This document shows positions 46,562 to 58,599 of a DNA stretch of 64,000 nt, in pieces. The notes beneath the pieces were generated by a model, which worked only from the letters and a program-made list of their open reading frames with translations, did no database searches and was not told the origin of the DNA. Numbering within the stretch: position 1 is the first letter of the stretch; each line of letters opens with the position of its first letter. This DNA is from Vigna angularis (lineage: Eukaryota; Streptophyta; Magnoliopsida; Fabales; Fabaceae): NCBI RefSeq assembly GCF_016808095.1, contig NC_068971.1, positions 35,762,131-35,826,130 on the forward strand. Reading direction: 5' to 3'. The position numbers and the translations under genes are program-made.

Positions 46562-47876
46562 CACTAGTAAAAAATATGCTTTTTAACTCGCCTAATAGAC
46601 TTCGGTCTAAGAAAAATCGAAGCCTATCAGAAAGCGGTGACAATTTTGTAGTTTTGATGAATTTATATGCCTCGGTTCAGTGAGAACCGAAACATATAGC
46701 ACATATCACAACCTATTAACTCGGTTAAAGGTGGAATCGATGTCTGTGTTTTGGCGTATTGACTCAGTTAAAGGAGAACCGAGGCCTATTACCTCTCGCA
46801 CATGACCTACTCTCATATCTCCTTTTTCATTTTACACGAAACGCTTTTCTTTCCTCTCGCAGCAGAAGCAGAAACAAAAAGGGGAATCTCTCTTCTACCA
46901 CTTGGCAGCCACTGCGCGAGGATGTTATTTCCTCCATTGCAGCAGCTTGCGCTCCGGAGGGGAGGCGCGATGGTGGCTGACGTCGAAAGCGGAGGAGAGG
47001 CGCGATGGTGGCCGGCGTCGAAAGCGGAGGGGAGGCGCGATGGTGGAGACGAGTACCGCGGCGGCGATGATGGGAGACTCGCCGATCTAAGGCGTTTGGC
47101 GAGCATAGAAGATGGTGCCTTGGAGATGATGGGAGGTTCGTCGATCTAAGAGTTGAACGAATCGCGGTGGTTTATGTGGAGGTGAGGTGGCGGCTAGGTC
47201 ACAGCGAGACCGCAGCGAGGCTACGGCGAGATCGCAGCGAGGTGGCGGCGAGGTCGTGGCGAGGTCGCGGCAAGGGCGTCCTGCAGTGGTGGCGTTTCTG
47301 CAAGAAGGGGAGACATCAACCTTCATCTTTTCTTCTCTTTGTTCTGGTTTGGCCTTGCAGGAGCCTCTCTTCTTCCCCAAATCGTTCTCAGAGTGCGTGA
47401 TGACAACCTCCGCAATGCTCATTGCATCAAAATCCATACTTTTTTTTCTGTTATTTTGGGAGCGATTTTGTTAGGCTAGTGTAGTTGTTGTTGGAGTGCT
47501 TGCTTCTGAGATTTGCTTCTGAGATTTGGTTCTGTATCTTTTGAGATTTGGTTCTGTGAAAGGGAAGGAAAATTCAATAACCCTTTTGCTTGGACTGTGG
47601 ACTGTTTTGCTTGAACTGTGGATTGTGGACTGTGCAACGAAGAGGGAGAAGTGGACTGTGTAACGAAGAGGGAGAAGTGGACTGTGCATACCGAAAAAAA
47701 AACACGCTATTGCCTTGATTATCTAAGAACCGAGGCATAATCTGATCTCGTTTTAATCCGGTTCAGAACCGAGGCATAAAGCCACCCCTTTTTACCTCGT
47801 CCGTATATGCCTCGGTTGCAGAACCGGTGTCTATAAGCAAAATTAACCGATACTATTTCCCCTTACTGCAATAGTG
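46562..47876. mobile_element. non-autonomous CACTA element (copy in unit 1)
   Basis: A 1315-bp element starting CACTAGTAAAAAATATGC and ending TTACTGCAATAGTG, flanked by the 3-bp target duplication AGT (46559-46561 and 47877-47879). Subterminal regions repeat a CCTCGGTT/AACCGAGG motif on both strands (for example near 46675, 46770, 47705, 47768 and 47813), the usual transposase-binding layout of CACTA elements. The interior is GC-rich and composed of minisatellites. No transposase is present. Confidence 0.88.
46955..47280. repeat. GC-rich minisatellites inside the CACTA element
   Basis: Three units of about 35 bp built on GGAGGGGAGGCGCGATGGTGG are followed (47195-47275) by short GGCGAGGTCG/AGCGAGGC repeats. 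The composition contrasts sharply with the AT-rich flanks. The several overlapping open frames here come from the repeats and are not genes. The same array recurs at 50651-50976. Confidence 0.85.
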
Positions 47877-48419
47877 AGTTAATAAAAGTAGTGAGTTAAT
47901 AAAAGTAATAGTGAAAGATAAAAAATGAAGACTAATATGAAAAATGTTAAGAATATTATGTTAAAAAGGAAGAATGTCTTACTCCTTGTGTGAAACAAGA
48001 AAAGAGATTGAGTTGTAGTGGGTAATGTTTCTTCCACTTAACACAAATGTTCGTTGATTAGTGACTTTATGTATGATTTTCTTTCATTTTAACCAATTAT
48101 TTTCGTGCATAGACATCATTTGGAGCGTCGTTGAGTTCTCTTTTTTCCCTCTTCGACGGTGGTTGTCTTCTCCTCACCCTCACAGCGACACCTATCTACT
48201 ACCTTACCTTCATGGTTAGTTTCATTTTTTATTTTTTATGTATATTGGTTGTTGTATTTTCATTTGTTGTTGCACTTTTCATTGGTTGTTACTATTTCTA
48301 AAATTCTAGAAATTTTTGTAGTTCTTGTGTTGTATATTCATTTTTCATGGTTTCAATGGAAAAAAATATTGACAAAAACAACCTATAAATTGACGTTGGT
48401 TGTTCTTACAATAGACATC

Positions 48420-48581
48420 AATTTGTTCCATGTCTGAGGTCGGATTGTTCTATGTCCGATGTCAATTAACGTCAAATTTTTTAAATCTGACGTTAATTTA
48501 ACATCTTCTAATATGATGTCGGCTTCAAATTTGACATCATAAGCCAAAAAACATCGACATTATATTGTGTTTTTACTAGTG
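48420..48581. mobile_element. orphan CACTA-type right terminus
   Basis: The segment ends TTTTTACTAGTG, the inverse of a CACTA end (CACTAGTAAAAACACAAT). It carries subterminal repeats of GACATC/GATGTC and GACGT. I could not find a matching left end or target duplication, so this is probably a remnant. It is repeated at 52116-52277. Confidence 0.5.
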
Positions 48582-50257
48582 AAAACTTTAATAACTTACG
48601 TATTAAATGAAACAATGTTGATTGTTGAGTAATTGAAGATGAAATAAAGTTTTAATAACTTCGTCTTCTATCCTTCCCTGTATTCTTGTAATGCCAACAA
48701 TGTGAGTATTTTCAATATAATCTTTCCAACCTTTACTTTGAAGGAAAAGGTGGAAAAATTGATGAGATTTTAACGCTAGAGTTTCATTAATTACATGAGT
48801 CATTGGAAAGACTTCTATCACAAACTACCCACATTCAAAGATTCAAAGACTTCTATCCGAGATAATCTTTTCAACTTTCCTCTTCCGCTGTTACTCTTAA
48901 TAAAATCCACTTAACACTTACCAAATGTTTGTGTTTAAGGTGAGTTTGGATGGTATGCCATATTTGGAGATATCATCTTCATGTTAATAATTGAATTGCC
49001 TTTTTCACAAGCCATCTACTACTCTCATTTGTCCAATCCTATGATCTTTTGGGGTTGTTAAGAATATACATTTAATTTTTACTTTAATCCAGAGTCATCG
49101 ATATATGTAACTAAATTTATGACTTGTGGTTACATGTCAACACACACATTTAATTCATTTGCTTTTTATGTTGCTTGTGCTACAACTGGTCTTCTCTCTT
49201 AAACGTGGGCCATATTCCAGTAATCTATAATTATATATAATAATTATACGTAATAATGAGGATATTTTTATTTAATACACACATGTTATCTTATACTACA
49301 AAAATAATATATCTTAGGGTTGATTATTTTTCGACAGTTTTCAAAACCTGAAGTAATTTTCGGAAGTTTTTTATTAAAGATCGCAGCTATGTTTTTTATT
49401 TTTTTATTTTTTAAAACTTTTCGATGGCTATACAAAAACTGTCCATAATATTTAATTTATCTCTTTTATGAATATTTTTTCAGTCCTTTTTCTCCTTTTT
49501 TTTAGCCTTCCTTTACGTATGTCTCTCAGTTTTTGAACTCATTTTTCCCAATCCTACTTCTTTCCCGCGTCGTTTATCTACGTTTCTCGGATTTTAGTTC
49601 GCGTCTCAAAGGCTTATCTTCGTGTCTTGAAGCCTTCACGTCTCGAACGTTGTTCTTCACATTTTCTTCACAAGGTGTGAAGTTCTCGCACAAGGAGCAT
49701 GGCAAAGGAGGAGGTTTGTATTCGGTTTTGGTAGAGAGGAAACACAAGTTTCGGCGGCCAGGTGCAACCTCCATCCTCAGCGTCGCGCGGTGGGTACCAC
49801 GGCGGTGACATCTTCGCGGCACGGGGACGGGCTTCGCTAGATACGGTTTGAATCGTGTTCTTTTTCTTTTTCCGATTCTTGTGATTTGGGGTTATGTCTA
49901 TTTTATTCTTTAATAAACAACCGTTAAACTATCAAAACTACTTCATATTTATGTTTTATCTCATTATTTAAAAATTAAGCGAACATTTATTTCATTTATT
50001 TTAACTATGATTTTTCTTTAAATTTAATGTATCATATTGAAAAATATTTTATTTAAGCTATAATGTATAATTTTGTGGGGGCGTAAAGGCGATGTTCTAT
50101 TGTATTAATATAAATTGGTTTTTATTCAAGACTTTGACTTCTTAAAACTATATTTCTTATCATTTAAATTTCCAGAGCAAGGAAAATAATAATTTTACAT
50201 GACATTTGAATGTTACATTAATTTGATATGTTCAAACAACCTGGATTAATGTGCAGT

Positions 50258-51572
50258 CACTAGTAAAAAATATGCTTTTTAACTCGCCTAATAGACTTCG
50301 GTCTAAGAAAAATCGAAGCCTATCAGAAAGCGGTGACAATTTTGTAGTTTTGATGAATTTATATGCCTCGGTTCAGTGAGAACCGAAACATATAGCACAT
50401 ATCACAACCTATTAACTCGGTTAAAGGTGGAATCGATGTCTGTGTTTTGGCGTATTGACTCAGTTAAAGGAGAACCGAGGCCTATTACCTCTCGCACATG
50501 ACCTACTCTCATATCTCCTTTTTCATTTTACACGAAACGCTTTTCTTTCCTCTCGCAGCAGAAGCAGAAACAAAAAGGGGAATCTCTCTTCTACCACTTG
50601 GCAGCCACTGCGCGAGGATGTTATTTCCTCCATTGCAGCAGCTTGCGCTCCGGAGGGGAGGCGCGATGGTGGCTGACGTCGAAAGCGGAGGAGAGGCGCG
50701 ATGGTGGCCGGCGTCGAAAGCGGAGGGGAGGCGCGATGGTGGAGACGAGTACCGCGGCGGCGATGATGGGAGACTCGCCGATCTAAGGCGTTTGGCGAGC
50801 ATAGAAGATGGTGCCTTGGAGATGATGGGAGGTTCGTCGATCTAAGAGTTGAACGAATCGCGGTGGTTTATGTGGAGGTGAGGTGGCGGCTAGGTCACAG
50901 CGAGACCGCAGCGAGGCTACGGCGAGATCGCAGCGAGGTGGCGGCGAGGTCGTGGCGAGGTCGCGGCAAGGGCGTCCTGCAGTGGTGGCGTTTCTGCAAG
51001 AAGGGGAGACATCAACCTTCATCTTTTCTTCTCTTTGTTCTGGTTTGGCCTTGCAGGAGCCTCTCTTCTTCCCCAAATCGTTCTCAGAGTGCGTGATGAC
51101 AACCTCCGCAATGCTCATTGCATCAAAATCCATACTTTTTTTTCTGTTATTTTGGGAGCGATTTTGTTAGGCTAGTGTAGTTGTTGTTGGAGTGCTTGCT
51201 TCTGAGATTTGCTTCTGAGATTTGGTTCTGTATCTTTTGAGATTTGGTTCTGTGAAAGGGAAGGAAAATTCAATAACCCTTTTGCTTGGACTGTGGACTG
51301 TTTTGCTTGAACTGTGGATTGTGGACTGTGCAACGAAGAGGGAGAAGTGGACTGTGTAACGAAGAGGGAGAAGTGGACTGTGCATACCGAAAAAAAAACA
51401 CGCTATTGCCTTGATTATCTAAGAACCGAGGCATAATCTGATCTCGTTTTAATCCGGTTCAGAACCGAGGCATAAAGCCACCCCTTTTTACCTCGTCCGT
51501 ATATGCCTCGGTTGCAGAACCGGTGTCTATAAGCAAAATTAACCGATACTATTTCCCCTTACTGCAATAGTG
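50258..51572. mobile_element. non-autonomous CACTA element (copy in unit 2)
   Basis: Second copy of the 46562-47876 element, with the same ends and the same AGT flanks. It arose by duplication of the whole unit and not by a new insertion. Confidence 0.88.
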
Positions 51573-52115
51573 AGTTAATAAAAGTAGTGAGTTAATAAAA
51601 GTAATAGTGAAAGATAAAAAATGAAGACTAATATGAAAAATGTTAAGAATATTATGTTAAAAAGGAAGAATGTCTTACTCCTTGTGTGAAACAAGAAAAG
51701 AGATTGAGTTGTAGTGGGTAATGTTTCTTCCACTTAACACAAATGTTCGTTGATTAGTGACTTTATGTATGATTTTCTTTCATTTTAACCAATTATTTTC
51801 GTGCATAGACATCATTTGGAGCGTCGTTGAGTTCTCTTTTTTCCCTCTTCGACGGTGGTTGTCTTCTCCTCACCCTCACAGCGACACCTATCTACTACCT
51901 TACCTTCATGGTTAGTTTCATTTTTTATTTTTTATGTATATTGGTTGTTGTATTTTCATTTGTTGTTGCACTTTTCATTGGTTGTTACTATTTCTAAAAT
52001 TCTAGAAATTTTTGTAGTTCTTGTGTTGTATATTCATTTTTCATGGTTTCAATGGAAAAAAATATTGACAAAAACAACCTATAAATTGACGTTGGTTGTT
52101 CTTACAATAGACATC

Positions 52116-52277
52116 AATTTGTTCCATGTCTGAGGTCGGATTGTTCTATGTCCGATGTCAATTAACGTCAAATTTTTTAAATCTGACGTTAATTTAACAT
52201 CTTCTAATATGATGTCGGCTTCAAATTTGACATCATAAGCCAAAAAACATCGACATTATATTGTGTTTTTACTAGTG
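52116..52277. mobile_element. orphan CACTA-type right terminus (copy in unit 2)
   Basis: Duplicate of 48420-48581, with the same TTTTTACTAGTG end and GACATC subterminal motifs. Confidence 0.5.
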
Positions 52278-52817
52278 AAAACTTTAATAACTTACGTATT
52301 AAATGAAACAATGTTGATTGTTGAGTAATTGAAGATGAAATAAAGTTTTAATAACTTCGTCTTCTATCCTTCCCTGTATTCTTGTAATGCCAACAATGTG
52401 AGTATTTTCAATATAATCTTTCCAACCTTTACTTTGAAGGAAAAGGTGGAAAAATTGATGAGATTTTAACGCTAGAGTTTCATTAATTACATGAGTCATT
52501 GGAAAGACTTCTATCACAAACTACCCACATTCAAAGATTCAAAGACTTCTATCCGAGATAATCTTTTCAACTTTCCTCTTCCGCTGTTACTCTTAATAAA
52601 ATCCACTCACTATACATAAACCATAAGACCTACAGTATCACATGGACGTATCATTCAAATGTCAAATTCAAATACATGTAATACCATTACTCTATAACTA
52701 ATACATGGTAGTGTTTGATTTCTTTTTTCAAATGACTTATATTAATAATCCAAGATATTCTTTTGATCTGAGTTGTTATTTTCTTCATATTTAAATTAAA
52801 ATTCTATTTAACTAATA

Positions 52818-52820
<3 letters not shown>

Positions 52821-52852
<32 letters not shown>
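52821..52852. repeat. (AT)n microsatellite
   Basis: An AT dinucleotide run of about 32 bp. Confidence 0.9.
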
Positions 52853-52854
<2 letters not shown>

Positions 52855-53059
52855 CTATTGACATGAAATATATTAAATTAAAATTAAGAATTAAGATCGA
52901 AAATTTTGCATAATTGCTGCGAAAATAGGAAAAATTAAGAAAAAAATATAAATTCTTTTATTAAGTCTTCTTCTTGAAACAATATCTAGAGAAAATGTAA
53001 GTATAAAATATATGCTATGTATAATACTTTTGCTTTGAATCAATAGGAAAACATATTTA

Positions 53060-53173
<114 letters not shown>

Positions 53174-53727
53174 ATATACGCACTGATAAACTGTTTTATA
53201 TCTGTAATTTTACATCTCACGATAAAAGATAAAATTTTGTATATTGAAATAACATCATGGATAAGTTAGAGTTTGATTTTAAAGGTATATTACATTTTAT
53301 AATTAAATAATCGAATTTTAATTCAATTTTATAAAAATTTGATATTAAATATGAAACTTATCTAATTGTAAATAGAATAAATAATAAGAGTAGTTTCTAT
53401 GTTAGAACCTAAAAGTAACAAAATCTTAAACAATTACTTTATATTACACTTATTTAGTGTGACGAGGGTGAAAGTTATTTAAATTCATAGATAAAACAAT
53501 GTATTCATTTAGTGAGCATAACAAATGTATGTACTTAAATTTATTAATCTACCAAAGGATGTACATGCTTCAAAAAATACATTTATATCATCATTAAATT
53601 AAGAATTTTGTTTGAGTATATTTAACATAAATAATATAAAAGCAAATAAATGCTAAAGAATTAGATATTAATTTTAAAAACCTCATTAAGCATATTTATA
53701 ATAAAGTTAATAATTAAAAATGAAACA

Positions 53728-53809
53728 CGTCGCCTGAGAGATTCGAACTCTCGCGGGGAAACCCCATGTACTTAGCAGGCACACGCCTTAACCACTCGGT
53801 CAAAGCGAC
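53728..53809 (-). tRNA. tRNA-Ser (anticodon GCT)
   Basis: An 82-nt minus-strand gene. The acceptor stem pairs GTCGCTT with AGGCGAC and the discriminator is G. The D-arm region is GACCGAGTGGTTAAGGC (A box). The anticodon stem TGTGC/GTACA encloses CTGCTAA, giving anticodon GCT for AGC/AGT serine codons. A long variable arm (TGGGGTTTCCCC) is typical of class II tRNA-Ser, and the T arm is GAGAGTTCGAATCTCTC (B box). A TTTTTA stretch shortly downstream on the minus strand can end Pol III transcription. There is no intron and CCA is not encoded, as expected for a nuclear gene. Confidence 0.95.
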
Positions 53810-55185
53810 GTTATGTTATATTTTAATATTGTTACATTTTAACAATACTTAATATGTTCTAACTTCAACGACATTATAATTAGTAAAGAAAATAAGCAGA
53901 GAATTAATACAGAGTGTTTATCTTGATGCTTTCGTAGTGGGGTCAACTATTTTCTTGTATACAAAATATTATTGGCCGGCAAAAAAATGGGGTTGATCTA
54001 TGCTAGTCATTTCTTTCTGCACCCTCCTACTTTCCACCAAAGTGGTTAAAAGCTCCAATTGTCCCGGCCTCCATCATCACCCTTTTGCTGATGATCATTT
54101 TATGGTTAGTTTAATTTAAATAAGGTTAATTTACTTGTATATTTATTTAAAGGAGTAGAATTTTTTAATATTACAAAATAGGGCATAATCAGATGAAAAT
54201 TGTCAACTTTAATAGGTAAAGTCATTCTTGTTGATACGACTTTAGAGTAAGAATGAAGTTATATAATGTATGACTTTTTTTTTTAATTGAAGTTGTCTAC
54301 TTAACTAGAGAATAACATTATCTGAAAATTTGTGACCACTTTTTCATGTCTTTTGATCCTAAGTATACTAACACTTTACAAAGCAAGAATTTAACTCAAA
54401 TCTCACAACATTCTACAATAAAAGTATAAGAAAAGTCAAATACAAGTTTAAAGTGTCTTTGATTGTGGAAAAAAACATGGACTTAAAGTCCATTATATAG
54501 TTACCGCACTCACTCCATAGCTTATCCTAGGTGATGTGGAACTTTCCAAAACATATTATTTTCACCAGCCAATAATTATCAACATGCATAATCATATTAG
54601 GCCACAATATCATAAACATATCCACACACAATATACATAAACCATTATTTTAGTATACATCTAATCATGTGTGTTTGTATGTATGTATATATCGAATCAC
54701 ATATGCATCTCTGGTTAAATACAACATCAACATATGTATGTCATTTGAGCTTCATCTTTGTTTATTGACGTTATTCCCTCATATAAAGGAAGACTTTCTT
54801 GCTTGAGTGACGTTATGTTCTTCAATAACTTTGGATGAGAGAGAATTAAGGCGGTTTATTTCATTCAATTGTCCTTCCGTTACCTAAGTGACCATCTTTA
54901 GAGGAGAAAGAATTGGTTTGATCATCTCTTACTTAACCACTCATTCATTGCTTGAACAACTACAATCCTTCCATATCACTCAACCATCACATTATTGCTT
55001 GAGAAAGTAGACTTTGTTGCAAATTCAACAAGTTCTAAAAAATGTCATCCACATTTCCTCCTCAATGCTTAAGTAACCACTTGTTACTTAAGCAATGAAA
55101 GTATGAGATAGGAGAAACTTCTCTTGACAGCCCTGCTTAATTTATAAAAAGCTTAATTTATAAAAGACAATTGTGCTTTTGGTCA
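53810..55185. other. AT-rich intergenic DNA
   Basis: No gene that I can support. Short repeats of TTGCTTGAG / CTTAAGCAAT-like phrases occur around 54780-55100 on both strands without a clear unit. Confidence 0.4.
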
Positions 55186-56464
55186 TGATAATTGACATTA
55201 TCATGTTTATTTTCATATTTTATTGATATTTTTGTTATTAAATTTTTAAATAATTAAAGTTTTATTAAATAATTTTAGAAAGATAAGTATTTTATCTTTT
55301 GTTTATAGATAATTAAGGTTTTATTTAATAATTTAAAAGTATAGGTATTTGGTTTATAATTTTGCAAATAAATAGAAATAATTCAAAATTAAAAAATATA
55401 CTGAGTTGGTTATTTCAAGTATAAATTTAAGTACAAATTTCAGACTCAGTCCAATTATGAAAGTCTTTAAATAAAAGGCTCCATAGAGTTAGAAAAAAAC
55501 CCCTATAAATCTTGCCTTTTGGGGAGACATGAAACTTGATCTAAAATGAGAGAAAGCAAAGGCTCATTCTAGAGGCTAGAGACATTCATCGTTATTCTTT
55601 TCTAGTGTTTAGAACCTATGAGATTAACTAACTTCCTTATTCACGGGGATGTTGGATGTAATGTATCTTAACTCTTTGTAATTTCTGTTATTCGGTGTGT
55701 TTCTTTTTCATTACTCTTGTGTTCTATTCTCCATCTTAACTACATGAATTGATTGATTGCATATTTATGGGTATTTGATCATTAGATGAAATATTAGAAC
55801 CTATACTAGGATAGAACAACTAATTGATTGTGGATTTAGACATAGAGTTCATCATTGGTCATTCTTAACATTTGAACTTAATGCTTAATGTGAACACTTA
55901 ATAAAAAAAAATCTAAGACATTAAGATTTTTATTAATAAGTTTATACTTGTCTATAAGACATTAGGACTTATTAGAAGTGGTGTAAATGCTAGATTAAAA
56001 ATTATGAAGTTTGTTGTTTTCACATTGAATTGGAACATGAAATCCAACTTTAGAGAAGTCTCAATTGCATTTATTAGTTTTATCATTTAATTGCTTTCAA
56101 TAATTTAAATTTTATCTTATGAAAAATTTATTCCTTTTATTATTTTAAATTGTTTAACCTAAATCAATAAATAATCACAATTTTACTGAACAACACGAGT
56201 CTCAACTTGAAAATGATATTTGGATTTATCCACTTTATTATTTGTACGATTTAATACCCTTGTCAATATTGTAATAAGTTTTTGGAGTTGTTATCGAATA
56301 TTGACGTTTTATTTAATAAATTGCATTTTATTTACCAATTTAGGTTTAAATAGTTTGTATTACTTTTATTTTTATTATTTACATGTTTAGTTAAATTTTA
56401 TTTATAATTAAAACAAATTGTTTAACTTGTCCTTTCTAGTGTTTCCTTATTTTGCATTATAGAC

Positions 56465-56689
56465 ATGATCATCATGGAGTTTTATCAACCTAAACTAAAG
56501 ATTATTCCTAGAAGATGGAGATCAAAATGGTCAAAGAAATGGATTGTTAAAGAAGTCAAAGCTTATAGGAGTGTTGAAATTGAAGATCTTTACCCAAAAA
56601 GGACTAGAATGGTGACTTGTGAAAAATTTGAGCCTTATAGCTGTGATGAAGAGAAGAAGCACCCTAAAAAGATTGATCACGAACCATGA
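56465..56689 (+). pseudogene. C-terminal remnant of a gypsy polyprotein
   Basis: An open frame of 74 codons with PKLKIIPRRWRSKWSKKWIV and KEVKAYRSVEIEDL. It corresponds to the tail after the integrase core in legume gypsy elements (typically SRLKLFPGKLKSKWSGPF...VKPYGAVEI). It lacks all catalytic parts. Confidence 0.65.
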
Positions 56690-57606
56690 ATACTAGGCAT
56701 CAAGTTAAAAGACGTTAAACAAGCGCTTGTTGGGAGACAACCATATATTTTCTAAGTTTTTTAAATTTTCTAAGGTATTTATTTATTTTTAAAAATTTTC
56801 ACATCAACCGCTAGGCTAGTGTTGCTCGCCTAGTGACCAAATGTCATTGTTTCACAACTTGTTAGGCGACCTAAACTCGTTGGGCATCCTAAGCTCGCCT
56901 AACAAAATTTTGCATCTCTTTTTTTAAGAAAAGAAGTTTTTTTTTTTCTTTATTTATATTTGAATAATTTAATTTTTCTATTTCTCTTTTATTTTTGTAT
57001 TAATGAATTGTCAAATTTTTAATATGTGTCTACATTTACTTAATCTTAAACTTATTCTAATTGTGACTTTTAATTCTATGTTAGATACTCTCGAGCATTG
57101 ATTTTCTTGTCTCACAATTGTGCATATAATTGAGGTAACTATTGTGTATATAATTGAGATAAATATTGATTGAGAGAATATTTAGTGTTTTCCATTAAAT
57201 GAGTCTTTGTTTATTGTGAGAGTATGACATATTGTTTAATATTTGAGTATTGTGAACTTGTGTGTAAAGAGTTATAAGGGAAGCAAATTATTTTCATAAA
57301 ATTACTTTTTACCTGATTCTTATTAATACAATCACCTAAATGGTTAAAAAAGATAAAGAAAATTGTTTTGAATAATGTGTTTAAAGCGTTTTGGCTAACT
57401 AACCAATATGTTAATCATATGTTGTTAACCTTTTTTAGCATAATTGTTTCATTCTTTTACCCTTAGCCTTTAGAGAGAAAAAATATCGTGTCCCACACCT
57501 TAGCAAGGAGAACAAGTTAATGTTGAGTAAAATAAAAGTATGAGATCATTTGGTTGAATAAATTTAGGGTAGGGTATCATTACCCAACCCCAAGAAAAAA
57601 TATATG

Positions 57607-57607
<1 letters not shown>

Positions 57608-57641
<34 letters not shown>
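57608..57641. repeat. (AT)n microsatellite
   Basis: An AT run of about 34 bp inside the gypsy remnant. Confidence 0.9.
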
Positions 57642-57645
<4 letters not shown>

Positions 57646-58599
57646 AAAAAAAGAGAAAAAGACAACAAATTCCAAGTGATAAAAAATGGTCATGTTATAA
57701 GAAAGATATGAAAATTTTTGGGAAAATTATTTTGTAGAGAATATCATGTTACCATCAATTATTTACATTTGGTTGTTTCTCTTAGTATTAATGGTGTTTT
57801 TGAATTCTTGAAAAATCATATTTCTTCTAGTCAAACCTCATTATAACCTATGAAAGACATTTTGATCTACCCCTTGTATGAATTGTGTAAATTAGATGAT
57901 ATGTAAAAGTTAATGAAGTGGTTTTGTAATATGTTGATTATGAGTGATCATTAATAAACACTTGTGTGTAAAACAAAATACTCATTCTTTGTGAGCTATT
58001 TTTTTAATTCAATAGTATGATTATTATATCTTATATTGTTTTTAGGATTGAAGTGAATAAACAGCGTGTCATTTTATCTTGAGTTTTGAAGATACAAGTA
58101 AAATTATCTTCTAGTTGCATGATTAAGATTAATTGAAAAGTCATTTGGTTATGTGTTAGTATGACAAGTTGACATGAGTCTTTAGTTTTATTTTTCATAA
58201 AATATGAAAAAGTTTAAGAGTATTTTGATAATTCATATTATCATGTTTTTTTATATTTATTTTTATCTTTTTTATTTGTATTTTTGTTATTATCTTTTTA
58301 AATAATTAAGAGTTTATCAAATAATTTTAGAAAAGATAAATATTTTATTTTATTTAGATAATTAAGGTTTTATTTAATAATTTGGAAAATATAAGTATTT
58401 GCTTTATAATTTTACTAAACAACTTTAATTTATATGAAAAACGATACATGAACTTTATTGGTATAATTGATATTATTGGTATAATTGATATTATTGCGAT
58501 AGACCTAACCAAAGAGAAAATGTAAATGATAACATTCATACAACAACAACAGAACATTATGAAATTAACCTCACAGAAACACATTTCAAATCTCACATA

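Larger units (their letters stand above)
45216..48911. repeat. 3696-bp tandem duplication, unit 1
   Basis: The unit begins TAACACTTACCAAATG and ends AAAATCCACT, and is followed immediately by a second copy. Every open frame in unit 1 has a counterpart of identical sequence exactly 3696 bp downstream, and I noticed no difference in the stretches compared by eye. The unit contains a CACTA element (46562-47876) and a separate CACTA-type terminus (near 48581), but no gene that I can support. Confidence 0.95.
48912..52607. repeat. 3696-bp tandem duplication, unit 2
   Basis: Direct head-to-tail copy of 45216-48911. It ends AAAATCCACT at 52607, after which the sequence (CACTATACATAAACC) is unique. 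I noticed no substitution or indel relative to unit 1. Confidence 0.95.
55186..58440 (+). mobile_element. gutted Ty3/gypsy LTR retrotransposon
   Basis: The left LTR runs from about 55186 (TGATAATTGACATTATCATG) to about 56275. AGTTTTTGGAGTTGTTATCG follows, a degenerate form of the legume gypsy primer-binding region (AGTTTTTGGCGCCGTTGCCG). The right LTR starts at about 58226 (TGATAATTCATATTATCATG), follows the left one for roughly 200 bp and is then truncated. Between them only about 1.9 kb remains, including the last codons of the polyprotein (56465-56689) and the usual downstream motif TTAAACAAGCGCTTGTTGGG. gag, protease, RT, RNase H and most of integrase are gone. LTR divergence indicates an old insertion. 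Confidence 0.75.

Noticed and set aside
45837..47474. Frames in the 3.7-kb unit (for example MNSFFPILLLSRVV..., MAARSQRDRSEATARSQ...) and their copies in unit 2
   Set aside because: They coincide with GC-rich minisatellites or CACTA ends, run on both strands at once and have no homology.
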